Source: Nonomuraea corallina
Lineage (GTDB): Bacteria > Actinomycetota > Actinomycetes > Streptosporangiales > Streptosporangiaceae
Direction: 5' to 3'
Assembly: GCF_027620315.1 (NCBI RefSeq)
Contig: NZ_JAPNNL010000002.1
Span: 1-64,000, forward strand
DNA: 64,000 bases
In this document: one piece after another, positions 35,483 to 44,297 of the stretch
Position numbering within the stretch: the first letter of the stretch is position 1
How the letters are laid out: each line of letters opens with the position of its first letter
Notes under the pieces: generated by a model
Databases searched by the model: none
Told to the model about the DNA's origin: nothing
Seen by the model: the letters and a program-made list of their open reading frames with translations, nothing else
Position numbers and translations under genes: made by a program

Positions 35483-35707
35483 ATGTTGCTGATAGGCGAA
35501 ATCGCCAAGCTCGCGGGCGTGACTCCGCGGACCGTTCGTCACTATCACCGGATCGGGCTGCTTGCCGAGCCGGAGCGTACCGCCGGCGGTTATCGAAGCT
35601 ACGGCATGAGCGCGTTGAGCCGCCTGCTACAGATCCGCAAGTTGGCCGCGCTCGGCATGGGACTCGGTGAGGTCGCCGATGCCCTGGCGGAGACAGGCGT
35701 CAAATGA
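35483..35707 (+). pseudogene. Truncated MerR-family regulator
   Basis: ATG 35483 starts a MerR winged helix (IGEIAKLAGVTPRTVRHYHRIGLLAEPERTAGGYRSYG ... LLQIRKLAALGMGLGEVADAL), but the frame stops after 74 residues. The dimerisation helix and effector domain of normal MerR proteins (about 120-270 aa) are missing, and the following ~230 bp show no continuation in another frame. Probably a broken gene. Confidence 0.7.
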
Positions 35708-35940
35708 GGCGATCTTCGTTGCCCACGTACGAGTGTGCGGCCGGGTGTACTGGCCCGAGATCGCCGGCATCGGCTCGTCCAGAGAGGCCCGCTCGCGCAT
35801 CTTCCCTCATGTGGACAAGCTGCGACCCGCACGCAGCGGCTCCCCCCATGCCCGGAAACAACGCTTCACCGGCGGCAACGGTCCTCGCGGAGGAATTAGA
35901 CCGAGAATCGATCACGACAAACCACGCGGTGCATCCAGGC

Positions 35941-36513
35941 TCATCGGCGGACGCGGTAGCGAATATGGGTGGCCTCCGGTGTGTCGATCACCCGGATGAC
36001 CTCCAGTTCGATCTCGGACGGCAGGGTGTCGAAGAGGCGACGGCCGCGGCCGAGCAGCACGGGAACCTGGTGGATCTGGATCTCATCCAGCACCCCGGCC
36101 TCGAGTGCCCGCTGCCCGGTGTAGCCGCCGACCACGTGGACGTGCCGCTCGCCGGCAGCGGCCTTCGCCTGGGCCATCGCGCTTTCGATCCCGTCTGTCA
36201 CGTACGTCACCAGGGGGTAACTCCAGCGTGCCGGTGGGCCGGGTGGCCGGTGGCTGGGCACGAAGATCGGGAGACCGTTGTGGTCACCGCCCCAGTGGTC
36301 CATGAGTTCGGCGGTCCGCCGTCCCGCCACGACGGCCCCGCAGGCGTTCATCTCGTCTATCAGTTCCTTGACCGGTCCGGACAGCTCGATGAATTCACCG
36401 CCGGGGGCGAACCAGTTGTGCAGCCGATGACCGTCCTCGCCGCCGAGGAAATCGTCGGCGGTGGCGACGTACCCGTCGAGGGACACTGACATGTCGAGCA
36501 CCGATGAGGGCAT
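35941..36513 (-). CDS. Dihydrofolate-reductase-fold family protein (RibD-C/DHFR-like)
   Basis: An NADPH-binding reductase fold of the RibD C-terminal/DHFR-like type: VLDMSVSLDGYVA at the N-terminus, AVVAGRRTAELMDHW, and HVHVVGGYTGQRALEAGVLDEIQIHQVPVLLGRGRRLFD. The substrate is unknown; such proteins are rarely true folate reductases. ATG 36513 follows AGGAGCAGG. No operon partner. Confidence 0.9.
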   Translation of the reverse strand: MPSSVLDMSVSLDGYVATADDFLGGEDGHRLHNWFAPGGEFIELSGPVKELIDEMNACGAVVAGRRTAELMDHWGGDHNGLPIFVPSHRPPGPPARWSYPLVTYVTDGIESAMAQAKAAAGERHVHVVGGYTGQRALEAGVLDEIQIHQVPVLLGRGRRLFDTLPSEIELEVIRVIDTPEATHIRYRVRR

Positions 36514-36950
36514 GAGTCCTGCTCCTATGCCGTTGACGGCGCGGTTTGCCGCGCCCAGATACCTGTGTCTCAGTACACGGTGTGCCACAGACACGGTTGC
36601 CACGTTAGACGAGTGCAGCGTCACTTCGATTTCTGGCACCCCACCGCTGTGCGACGAAGTGGTTCGGGAGGTGCTGCGGTTCCCCTCCTGGTACGGCGGC
36701 CGCCATTTGCTGTGTGAGCTGGGACGACGTGATGCTGGGCCGGCGTGAGTTTCTGGCGGGATCCCCGCAGACGTACCATCAGGTCACGTGCATCCTGATC
36801 CATTACAGCCACTCCTGCCTCGCTGCGCGAGCCCTGCTGTTGCTTTTCGCTCTGATTGTGGCCCTATTCGTATGGCTATTACCGATGTAATCAAATGTCT
36901 TGGCGGGAATCGCCTAGATCACGGAGCCGCGTCCTTGCCATGTCGCTTGA
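36514..36950. other. Intergenic region without supported gene
   Basis: About 440 bp. It holds the promoter side of the DHFR-like gene and the 3' side of the 36951 gene. I see no RNA gene or clear hairpin; short ORFs here lack ribosome sites. Confidence 0.4.
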
Positions 36951-37445
36951 TCAGTTCCGCCATTCCCGTTCGGGGAGTCTCAGCCACATGTCGGGTGGAC
37001 CGGTGATCCCTCTGGCGTCGGTAAGGCGCAAGCTTGTACGGGCACAGCAGTAGGCCACGGCGTGGTGGTGGTAGAGATAGGCGGCGAGGATCTCCTCGGT
37101 GGGATCGTCCGGGTATACGCCGCCACCACCGGGGTGGGTGTCTCCTTCCTCCATGACGCCGTCCCGGAAGACCGTCCCGTGATGGCCGCCCTTGGGGTTG
37201 TCGTACATGCCGTAGCAGAGGGTGCCTGCTGACAAGCGCCTGACGACTCCTGGTGTGTGGGGGACGTATCCCCATGGTTGGCTGACGACGCATCCGCCAG
37301 GCACCTCCGTGACGCCGACGACGGTCTGCCTGTCGAGGTGCGGCCCGAGATCATCGATGATCGCTGCCACATCCTCGTCGTCGGCCGGTACGGCCCCCAG
37401 CCGCCGTGCCACCTCAGCCGCGGTGCGGTCGGCCACGCAGGCCAT
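36951..37445 (-). CDS. Hypothetical protein (164 aa)
   Basis: The frame is open far upstream, but only the part from ATG 37445 looks like protein: CVADRTAAEVARRLGAVPADDEDVAAIIDDLGP, VPGGCVVSQPWGYVPHTPGVVRRLSAGT and EEILAAYLYHHHAVAYCCARTSLRLT. The N-terminal pattern recalls DUF6461-like proteins, which I cannot confirm. It is divergent from the F420-type oxidoreductase gene with ~160 bp between them. The start is uncertain; no good ribosome site was seen. Confidence 0.6.
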   Translation of the reverse strand: MACVADRTAAEVARRLGAVPADDEDVAAIIDDLGPHLDRQTVVGVTEVPGGCVVSQPWGYVPHTPGVVRRLSAGTLCYGMYDNPKGGHHGTVFRDGVMEEGDTHPGGGGVYPDDPTEEILAAYLYHHHAVAYCCARTSLRLTDARGITGPPDMWLRLPEREWRN

Positions 37446-37607
37446 GCCCAGGCCGAGGGCGCGAAGAACCGGTGTTGGCCGGGCCGGGCCTGGCGTGGAG
37501 CACAGGCGCCATCGGCCGTGATGTCTCGTCTCCGGCGGCTCCGCGCTTGCCCTGACACTGACGACAGGGTTGTAGCTTGCTCGCGAATACCGACCCTGAG
37601 GATCACC

Positions 37608-38468
37608 ATGAAATTCGCGATCAGCTACTCCACGGCCGATGGTGTCGACCCGGACAAACTCGTGGCCTATGCCCAGCATGCCGAGGACTGCGGCTTCGAA
37701 GGGCTGTACCTGCCGGAGCACATCGTGCTGTATCCCGGCGCCGCCCTCGGCCCCTTCGAGTTCCCGCCGGCCCTGCCCTACCCCGATCCGCTCGACTGTC
37801 TGGGCTTCGTCGCGGCGGCCACCGAGCGCATCCTGCTTGGCACCGCCGTGCTGCTGCTGCCGTATCACCACCCAGTGATCCTGGCCAAGCGCCTGGCGAC
37901 CATCGACGTGTTGTCCAAGGGCCGGATGCGGCTGCTGACCGTCGGGCTGGGTACCCTGCCCGGCGAGGCCAGAGCGGTGGGAGTCGACTTCGGCACGCGC
38001 GGACGCCGTGCCGACGAAGCCATCGACGTGTTGCGGCTGCTCTGGGAAGGCGGCGAGGAGGGCGTCAGCTTCGCCGGCGAGTTCTTCAGCTTCGACGAAG
38101 TGACCAGCTATCCAAAGCCTCATGGGGTCACGCACCTGCCGATCCACGTCGGAGGTGCGAGCCAGGCGGCCGCACGCCGCGCCGGGCGGCGGGGCGATGG
38201 CTACTTCCCCGGCGGCGCGCTCACCCCCGAGGAGCGCGCGATCCAACTGGATCTGGCCCGGGCCGCCGCCGTCGCGGCCGGTCGCGACCCTGGCGCGTTG
38301 GAGTACACGCGATGGGGGTCAATCGACATGTCCGCCGAACGGGTCGACACCTTCGCCGCGCAAGGCGTGACCCGCATCGTGGTCAGCCCCGCTGCGACGG
38401 AACCGGAACGGCAGCGAGATGAGATGTCCGCGTTCGCCGAGACCTTCGCCCTCCGCGGTATCGACTGA
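37608..38468 (+). CDS. LLM-class F420-dependent oxidoreductase
   Basis: 286-residue luciferase-like TIM barrel: KFAISYSTADGVDPDKLVAYAQHAEDCGFEGLYLPEHIV at the N-terminus, ILLGTAVLLLPYHHPVILAKRLATIDVLSKGRMRLLTVGLG in the middle (cofactor phosphate-binding region), RRADEAIDVLRLLWEGG, and LPIHVGGASQAAARRAGRRGDGYFP. Such enzymes transfer hydride via F420H2 or FMN; the substrate is unknown. ATG 37608 chosen because the barrel starts here; the upstream frame is non-coding. Confidence 0.9.
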   Translation: MKFAISYSTADGVDPDKLVAYAQHAEDCGFEGLYLPEHIVLYPGAALGPFEFPPALPYPDPLDCLGFVAAATERILLGTAVLLLPYHHPVILAKRLATIDVLSKGRMRLLTVGLGTLPGEARAVGVDFGTRGRRADEAIDVLRLLWEGGEEGVSFAGEFFSFDEVTSYPKPHGVTHLPIHVGGASQAAARRAGRRGDGYFPGGALTPEERAIQLDLARAAAVAAGRDPGALEYTRWGSIDMSAERVDTFAAQGVTRIVVSPAATEPERQRDEMSAFAETFALRGID

Positions 38469-38537
38469 CACCCTCTGGAGGGGTGCGGCACGTTCCTGCG
38501 GTGTACGGCTCGGAGACGGGCCCTGGTCGCGCTTGGG

Positions 38538-38933
38538 TCAGATCAGATGCTGGCCGGTCCAGTTGAAGCCCTTGTTGCGGCACAGGCAGAAGGGGTGGCC
38601 GATCGGGTCGGTGTAGACCCGCCAGCCGTAGCCGTCGGGGCCGATGAAGTCCTGCCGCAGCGTCGCGCCGAGGTCGAGGACGCGGCGCTGCTCGGGCTCG
38701 ATCTCGTCCACTTCGAAGTCGAGGTGGAACTGCTTGGGGTGCTCGCTGTCGGGCCACTGCGGAGCGCGATAGTCATCCACCCGGATGAAGGCCAGCTCGA
38801 CCTCGCCGAACTTGATGCCGGCCCAGTTCTCGTGGCTGCCTTCCTTGACCGGGCGGCCCGTCACCGCGGAGTAGAAGGCCGCCAGCTTCATGGTGTCCGG
38901 GCAGTCGATGATGAAATCGGTGAGTCGCAGCAT
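38538..38933 (-). CDS. VOC-family (glyoxalase/bleomycin-resistance fold) protein
   Basis: 131 residues with two beta-alpha-beta-beta-beta units: RLTDFIIDCPDTMKLAAFYSAVTGRPV and FHLDFEVDEIEPEQRRVLDLGAT, ending in DPIGHPFCLCR. VOC proteins are metal-dependent enzymes or ligand-binding resistance proteins; the substrate is unknown. ATG 38933 begins directly at the fold. Divergent from the SDR gene. Confidence 0.88.
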   Translation of the reverse strand: MLRLTDFIIDCPDTMKLAAFYSAVTGRPVKEGSHENWAGIKFGEVELAFIRVDDYRAPQWPDSEHPKQFHLDFEVDEIEPEQRRVLDLGATLRQDFIGPDGYGWRVYTDPIGHPFCLCRNKGFNWTGQHLI

Positions 38934-39020
38934 CCCGCGATCTTGGCACAAGATTGAGGGAGCCCTAGGCGTCCGTGAGGTCATCGAAGACGCGATTCAT
39001 GGTCAGCGCGCCGGTTTGCG

Positions 39021-39036
39021 TTCGAGCGCGCTCGAA
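39021..39036. promoter_or_regulatory. Perfect 16-bp palindrome upstream of the SDR gene
   Basis: TTCGAGCGCGCTCGAA is fully palindromic and ends 17 bp before the SDR start codon, in the divergent VOC/SDR intergenic region. It is a candidate operator; the MerR-type regulator encoded after the SDR gene is one possible ligand. Confidence 0.5.
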
Positions 39037-39053
39037 GGCGTACCGTCCCCGCC

Positions 39054-39914
39054 ATGACGACACAGACCTGGATCATCACGGGCGCGTCCCGCGGGTTCGG
39101 ACGCGCGCTGGCGGAGTCGGCGCTCGCGGCGGGTGACCATGTGGTGGCGGCGGTGCGCCGGCCTGAGAGTGTGGCCGATCTGGAGGCCCAGTATCCGGAC
39201 ACCTGCCTGATCGCGACGTTCGATGCCCGGGACGTCGCCGCGGCCGCGGATCTCGTACGTGACACCCTGGAGCGCTTCGGTCAGCTTGATGTGCTGGTCA
39301 ACAACGCGGGCCGGGTCGTGGTCGGAGCGGTCGAGGAGGTCAGTGACGCGCAGTTGCGCGCGTTGATGGAGCTGCACCTGTTCGGCCCTGCCGCGCTCGT
39401 GCGGGCGGCGTTGCCTGCGATGCGTGAGCGGGGCACCGGGACGATCGTGCAGATGAGCAGCCAGGGCGGGCGGACGTCGTTCCCGGGCGTGTCGGCGTAC
39501 TCGGCCTCGAAGTTCGCCCTCGAAGGCTGGTCCGAGGCCCTGGCCGGGGAGGTCGCGCCGTTCGGGATCCGGGTGATGCTCGTCGAGCCCAGCCGGTTCA
39601 GGACGGGCTTCAACCGGGGCGACGTGGTCGAGTTCGCCGAGCCGTCGGCGGCCTACCGTGACGTGCTCGCCAACGTCCGTGCGGACATGGCCGGGGTCGA
39701 CGGCAGGCAGGAAGGGGACCCGGCGCGGGCGGCCGAGATCATCGTGTCCCTCGCGCACGGCGAGGAGGTGCCGCTGCGGCTGCCGCTCGGGCGCGAGGCG
39801 GTCGAGCGCGTCTCGCGTGCCTACCGGCGCGGTCTGGAGGAGGTCGAGCGGTGGGCCGAGACCGCCCGCAGCGCCGACTTCGCGGGTGTCCCCGCGTCGG
39901 TACGGCCCGTCTAG
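39054..39914 (+). CDS. Short-chain dehydrogenase/reductase
   Basis: A classical SDR with NAD(P)-binding ITGASRGFGRALAESAL (TGxxxGxG), VLVNNAGRVVVG, catalytic Ser in MSSQGG and YSASK (Tyr/Lys) in SAYSASKFALEGWSE; then VEPSRFRTGF. 286 residues, full length. Substrate unknown. It is followed after 10 bp by a MerR gene on the same strand, probably an operon. Confidence 0.93.
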   Translation: MTTQTWIITGASRGFGRALAESALAAGDHVVAAVRRPESVADLEAQYPDTCLIATFDARDVAAAADLVRDTLERFGQLDVLVNNAGRVVVGAVEEVSDAQLRALMELHLFGPAALVRAALPAMRERGTGTIVQMSSQGGRTSFPGVSAYSASKFALEGWSEALAGEVAPFGIRVMLVEPSRFRTGFNRGDVVEFAEPSAAYRDVLANVRADMAGVDGRQEGDPARAAEIIVSLAHGEEVPLRLPLGREAVERVSRAYRRGLEEVERWAETARSADFAGVPASVRPV

Positions 39915-39924
39915 GCTCGTGGTC

Positions 39925-40482
39925 ATGGCCACGGACGATCTGATGACCAGGGCGCTCGAAGCGCTCGGGGAGGACGGTCCGCTGTCGGTCGAGGCGCTCC
40001 GCCGCCTCGCCGACCTGGGCGATCTGCCCGAGACGATGACGATCGCCGAGGTCTCCGGCCACCTGGGGGTCTCGCCCCACACGCTGCGCTATTACGAGCG
40101 GGCCGGGCTGGTCGAGGTGGCCCGTGACGGTCATGGTCATCGCGTCTACGACGCCGAAGCGGTCCGGCGCCTGGTGTTCCTCACCCGGATGCGGCTGTCC
40201 GGTATGCCGATGCGTGACCTGCGGCACTACATCGCGCTCGTCGACGCCGGAGTGCACACGGTGCCGGAACGGCTCGAGGTGCTGGTCGGACATCGCGACG
40301 CCATCCGCCGCCGGATCCGTGAGCTGACCCTTTCCCTCATGGCGGTCGAATACAAGATCACCACGTACGGGGGCTCGGCCGGGCCGGACGTCCAGACAGT
40401 CGGCGCCACCACCGGTGAGGCGCTGCCGGACGAGCCGCCGCGACGGGCACTCCCGGCCGAACGTCCCGCCCCGTCTCGGTGA
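39925..40482 (+). CDS. MerR-family transcriptional regulator
   Basis: ATG 39925 lies 10 bp after the SDR stop. After a ~35-residue N-terminal extension, the winged helix TIAEVSGHLGVSPHTLRYYERAGLVEVARDGHGHRVYDAEAVRRLVFLTRMRLSGMPMRDLRHY is complete, followed by a coiled-coil helix (VPERLEVLVGHRDAIRRRIRELTLSLMAVEYKI). There is no metal-binding Cys motif. It probably controls its own operon with the SDR gene. Confidence 0.88.
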   Translation: MATDDLMTRALEALGEDGPLSVEALRRLADLGDLPETMTIAEVSGHLGVSPHTLRYYERAGLVEVARDGHGHRVYDAEAVRRLVFLTRMRLSGMPMRDLRHYIALVDAGVHTVPERLEVLVGHRDAIRRRIRELTLSLMAVEYKITTYGGSAGPDVQTVGATTGEALPDEPPRRALPAERPAPSR

Positions 40483-40503
40483 GGTGGCGCAGCTCCGACG
40501 CCC

Positions 40504-40638
40504 GGCAACATCAGCGCCGTCCTCATCAACGGCGAACCCCGCAAGTGGAACGGCCACGTCCTCGGCATCGATCTGCCCGCGCTGCGCAGCGACGTGCGGG
40601 CCTCGCGCGCGCACGTCCTGAGCGCCACCGCCAGGTGA
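40504..40638 (+). pseudogene. C-terminal remnant of an amidohydrolase
   Basis: One frame reads GNISAVLINGEPRKWNGHV, continuing LGIDLPALRSDVRASRAHVL and a TGA at 40636. This is the usual last ~45 residues of amidohydrolase/deaminase family enzymes (variable metal-free tail with VDGxxRK...G...D...R...ASRxHL). No upstream catalytic part exists; the preceding DNA is the MerR 3' end. Likely a deletion scar. Confidence 0.55.
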
Positions 40639-40662
40639 ACCCGACCGGCTGCGGCGGTTTGG

Positions 40663-40687
40663 CCGCCGCCCTCCCGGAGGGCGGCGG
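40663..40687. terminator. Bidirectional hairpin terminator
   Basis: A nearly perfect 25-nt palindrome (CCGCCGCCCTCC / GGAGGGCGGCGG around one C) lies between the plus-strand MerR/remnant and the convergent PucR-type gene. Confidence 0.65.
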
Positions 40688-40709
40688 TGAACCGCTCCAC
40701 CCGCGAGAG

Positions 40710-41837
40710 TCAGGCCTGGGCCAGCCAGGCGTGGCACAGCCACCAGGCGTCCACCCCGCCGAACGTGGCGGACGGGTCGATCCCGGTGACCTCGGCGAAG
40801 CGCTGCAGCCGGTTGCGCACGGTGTTGGGATGGACGAACAGCCTCTCGGCCGCCACGTCCACGTCCCGATCGGCCTCCAGCCAGGCGCACACCGCACGGG
40901 CCACAGGCTCGGCCCGCGCGCCGAGCGCCGCCCACGCCGGCCGGTGGTGGTCGAGCAGCACCGCCGCCAGGTCGGCCCGGTCGACCACCGCGGCGAGCGC
41001 CGGCACGCGGGCGACGTGGATGACTCCGGTCCGGCCCGCCGACTCGCCCGCGGTCAGCGCGGCGACCGCGAGATGCCGTACGGCGGCGAGTTCCTCGGGC
41101 TCGGCGGGGCCGGCGAGCCCGGCCACCATCCCGGCCCTGGCGACGCGGCTCGACGGCTCCCGGCCGAGCACTCCCACCAGCAGCCCGTCCACGACCGCGC
41201 ACAGGACCGGCAGTTGATCACGCAGCGCACGCTCCAGCCCCACGGCGGCCTCGCCCGGCCTGGCGGCCAGCACCCACAGCCCGCCCGCGACGGGCAGTCC
41301 CGCCTCGGCGGCGGCCAGCGCGCCCGCCGAACCCCCGTCGAGCAGCCGGCGCAGGATGGCGGCCTCCCGATCACGCGTTCGCGGGCCCTGCCCGGCCTTC
41401 GTGGCATGGTGAGCGGCGATCAGCCTGGCCCGTACGGCCTCCGCCCAGTCGTCGTACAGCTCCCGCGCGTCCAGCAGGCGTTCGGCGCCGACCCCGGCCG
41501 CGCCCGCCACCTCCCGGGCCCGTGACCAGATGGCCCGCTCGGCCACGTGGATGGCCCCCAGCACCGCCTCGACGGGCACGCCCTGCCGGGCCCGCGTCAC
41601 GGCGAGCTCCTCGACGAACGACAGCTCCGCCTCCGTCGGACCGCGCCTGGCCGCCAGCGCCCGGGTCGCCGCGACGAGCAGCGCGCGGGTGTGCCCGGCG
41701 ATGTCGGCCGACGGCAGGGCGGCGACCTCTCGCACCATCGTGCGCACGCCGGCCACGACCGACGACATCAGGTCGGCGTCGCCGACGACCCGTTCGATGA
41801 GGTCGACCACGGGGGTCCAGTCGTCACCAGAGTCCAT
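40710..41837 (-). CDS. PucR/CdaR-type helix-turn-helix regulator
   Basis: 375 residues. The N-terminal half is helical (RsbRD-like, VPVEAVLGAIHVAERAIWSRA), the middle a GGDEF-related degenerate domain, and the C-terminus the PucR-type HTH: VARAVCAWLEADRDVDVAAERLFVHPNTVRNRLQRFAEVTGID. ATG at 41837. It is divergent from the flavin monooxygenase operon (start 42085) and is a good candidate for its regulator. Confidence 0.9.
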   Translation of the reverse strand: MDSGDDWTPVVDLIERVVGDADLMSSVVAGVRTMVREVAALPSADIAGHTRALLVAATRALAARRGPTEAELSFVEELAVTRARQGVPVEAVLGAIHVAERAIWSRAREVAGAAGVGAERLLDARELYDDWAEAVRARLIAAHHATKAGQGPRTRDREAAILRRLLDGGSAGALAAAEAGLPVAGGLWVLAARPGEAAVGLERALRDQLPVLCAVVDGLLVGVLGREPSSRVARAGMVAGLAGPAEPEELAAVRHLAVAALTAGESAGRTGVIHVARVPALAAVVDRADLAAVLLDHHRPAWAALGARAEPVARAVCAWLEADRDVDVAAERLFVHPNTVRNRLQRFAEVTGIDPSATFGGVDAWWLCHAWLAQA

Positions 41838-42084
41838 CCCGCGATCCTGCCCTGACGTTGTGATCCGTCACAACCTGGGGCGGCAAGAACGTGACGAGCA
41901 CCATGGTCCGGCCTCCGATCAAGCCGTAGCCTTGGAGACCACCACAAAAGCCCTCCGCGAGAAGGAAGCCGTCGTCCCCGGCGCCGGAGACGCGATGACG
42001 CGGCGGTTCCACCGTCACGGCGAGTCGTAGCCCCCGCTCGCCACGCCCTCCGACGTAGCCGAGTTTTCCAGGAGAAACCCACCC

Positions 42085-43440
42085 ATGACCCCCTCGTGCC
42101 GGGTCGCCGTGATCGGCGCCGGAGCGGCCGGACTCGCCGCCACCAAGGCCCTGCTCGACGTCGGCCTCGACGTCGTCACGTACGAGAAGGGCGACCGGCC
42201 CGGCGGGCTGTGGGTCCGCGACAACAGCAGCGGCCTGTCACCCGCCTATGCCTCGCTGCACCTCAACACCAGCAAGGGCCGCACCGAGTTCGCCGACTTC
42301 CCGATGCCCGCCGAGTGGCCGGACTACCCGTCGGCCGACCACATGGCCGGCTACCTCGCCGACTACGCGAAGACCTTCGGCCTCACCCCGCACCTGCGAT
42401 TCGGCAGTACGGTGAGGCGCGTGGAGCGCGAGGGCACAGCACTCCCCTGGGTCGTGACGACCGATTCCGGAGAGACCGGCCGTTACGACGCGGTCGTGGT
42501 CGCCAACGGCCACAACTGGGATCCCCGGATGCCCGAGCCCGGCTACCCCGGCACGTTCGACGGCACTCAGCTGCACGCCCACGACTACCGCACCCCCGAG
42601 ATCTTCCGGGACCGCCGGGTGCTGGTGGTGGGCATGGGCAACTCCGCCATGGACATCGCCGTCGACGCCTCGAACGTCGCCTGCGGCCCGGTCCTGCTCT
42701 CGGCCCGCCATGGCGTGCACATCGTGCCGAAGTACCTGTTCGGCCGGCCCGCGGACGCCACGGGCGCCGCCATGTCGGCGCTGCCGTGGCGGGTGCGCCA
42801 GCGCATCGCCGAGACCCTCCTCCGGCTGGCCGTCGGCACCCCGCAGAGCTACGGCCTGCCGGCCCCCTCCGGCGGCCTCTTCCAGAACCATCCCACGATC
42901 AGCGACACCATCCTGCACCGCCTCACCCACGGCGAGGTGACCGCACGGCCCGGCATCGACCGTCTCGACGGCGACCGCGTCGTCTTCACCGGCGGCACGT
43001 CCGACCCCGTCGACGTGATCGTCTGGGCCACCGGCTACCGCGTGACCATCCCCTTCCTGACCTCCCGCTGGGTAGGCGACGACCCGGAGCGGCTGCCGCT
43101 GTACCAGCGGGTCTTCCACCTGCAGGACCCGAGCCTGGCCTTCGTGGGGCTCATGCAGTCCACCGGCGCCGCCCTGCCCGTCGTCGAGGCCCAGGCCAAG
43201 CTGGTCGCCGCCCACCTGTCCGGCCGCTACGCCCTGCCCACGCCCCTGGAGCAGCGGCGCGCCGTCGCCCGCGCCCTGCGCGCCGCCACCGAGCGGTGGG
43301 GTGACAGGCGTCCCATCATGCGGATCGACTTCGACCGCTATGTCGCCGCTCTGCCCCGCGAGATGAAGGCCGGCCGCGCCCGGCTGCTGCGGGGAGCCCG
43401 CCCGTTCACCCCTGCCCGCCGTGAGGAGACCACCGCGTGA
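42085..43440 (+). CDS. Flavin-containing monooxygenase-type NAD(P)/FAD oxidoreductase
   Basis: Oxygenates a nucleophilic or carbonyl substrate using NADPH, FAD and O2. The FAD Rossmann motif is VAVIGAGAAGLAATKALL at the N-terminus; a second Rossmann motif VLVVGMGNSAMDIAVDA (~190-206) binds NADPH; FMO-type VIVWATGYRVTIPFL (~313-327) lies near the C-terminus. GTG of the next gene overlaps its stop. First of three genes (monooxygenase, SDR, transporter) that look like a catabolic or detoxifying unit. Confidence 0.9.
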   Translation: MTPSCRVAVIGAGAAGLAATKALLDVGLDVVTYEKGDRPGGLWVRDNSSGLSPAYASLHLNTSKGRTEFADFPMPAEWPDYPSADHMAGYLADYAKTFGLTPHLRFGSTVRRVEREGTALPWVVTTDSGETGRYDAVVVANGHNWDPRMPEPGYPGTFDGTQLHAHDYRTPEIFRDRRVLVVGMGNSAMDIAVDASNVACGPVLLSARHGVHIVPKYLFGRPADATGAAMSALPWRVRQRIAETLLRLAVGTPQSYGLPAPSGGLFQNHPTISDTILHRLTHGEVTARPGIDRLDGDRVVFTGGTSDPVDVIVWATGYRVTIPFLTSRWVGDDPERLPLYQRVFHLQDPSLAFVGLMQSTGAALPVVEAQAKLVAAHLSGRYALPTPLEQRRAVARALRAATERWGDRRPIMRIDFDRYVAALPREMKAGRARLLRGARPFTPARREETTA

Positions 43441-44297
43441 GCACGTCCAGAACCTCCTCCGGCCACCAGCCCGGCCGCCGCCGTGACGCCCGCGGCCTGC
43501 GCGTCATCGTCACCGGCGCGTCCGGCACGTTCGGCCGGGCGATCAGTGCCCGCCTGGCCGGGCTCGGCGCCCACGTCATCGGCCTGGACCTGGCCCCGCG
43601 CGCCGATGACCCGGTCCAGGTCCTGGCCTGCGACATCACCGACGACGCCGGCGTGCCCGACGCCGTGGCCGCCGCCATCGCGGAACTCGGCGGCCTCGAC
43701 CTGCTGATCAACAACGCCGGCGTCGGCGGGCCGGCCCCGGCCGAGCTGCCGCCCGGCGCCGAGGTACGCCGCCAGCTCGACATCAACCTGCTCGGCGCCT
43801 GGCGCGTCACCGCCGCCTGCGTGGACGCCCTCGTCCAGTCCCGCGGCCGGGTCGTCATGCTCTCCTCGCGGATGGCCGTCATGCAGCTTCCCCTCGCGGC
43901 CGCGTACGGCGCCTCCAAGCGAGCGCTCGTCGCGTACGCCGACGCGCTGCGGCTGGAGATCGGCACCCACGTCACCGTCACCTGCGTCTACCCGTCGGCG
44001 GTACGCAGTCCCATCCATGACTCGACCGCCGCCGCGGGCCTGTCCCTGGAGGGCATGAGCAGTTACGAGCCGCTGGAGGGCGTGGTCGACACGGTGATGC
44101 GCGCCGCGCTGGGCCGCGCGCGGCGCGACCTGGCGACCACCCGTCGTGGCGCCGTCGAGCTGTTCCTGGCGCGGCACCTGCCCTCGGTCACCGACCGGAT
44201 CATCGCCCGTACCCTGTCCGGCCGCGTCCGTTCCGGCGCGTTCGACGGGGCCGAGCTGGCCGCCGGCGTCGTCGCGCGCCACGCGCCGAAGCCGTGA
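43437..44297 (+). CDS. Short-chain dehydrogenase/reductase
   Basis: SDR with VTGASGTFGRAISARLAGLG, LDLLINNAGVGGPAP, catalytic Ser in MLSSRMAV and Tyr/Lys in AYGASKRALVAY. GTG 43437 overlaps the monooxygenase stop, and its own stop overlaps the transporter start (GTGA), so all three are translationally coupled. It probably oxidises or reduces the product of the monooxygenase; substrate unknown. Confidence 0.92.
   Translation: MSTSRTSSGHQPGRRRDARGLRVIVTGASGTFGRAISARLAGLGAHVIGLDLAPRADDPVQVLACDITDDAGVPDAVAAAIAELGGLDLLINNAGVGGPAPAELPPGAEVRRQLDINLLGAWRVTAACVDALVQSRGRVVMLSSRMAVMQLPLAAAYGASKRALVAYADALRLEIGTHVTVTCVYPSAVRSPIHDSTAAAGLSLEGMSSYEPLEGVVDTVMRAALGRARRDLATTRRGAVELFLARHLPSVTDRIIARTLSGRVRSGAFDGAELAAGVVARHAPKP

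Noticed and set aside
36951..38246. A 431-codon minus-strand gene covering the F420-type oxidoreductase region
   Set aside because: Only the part below 37445 looks like protein; the rest is a shadow of the plus-strand oxidoreductase.
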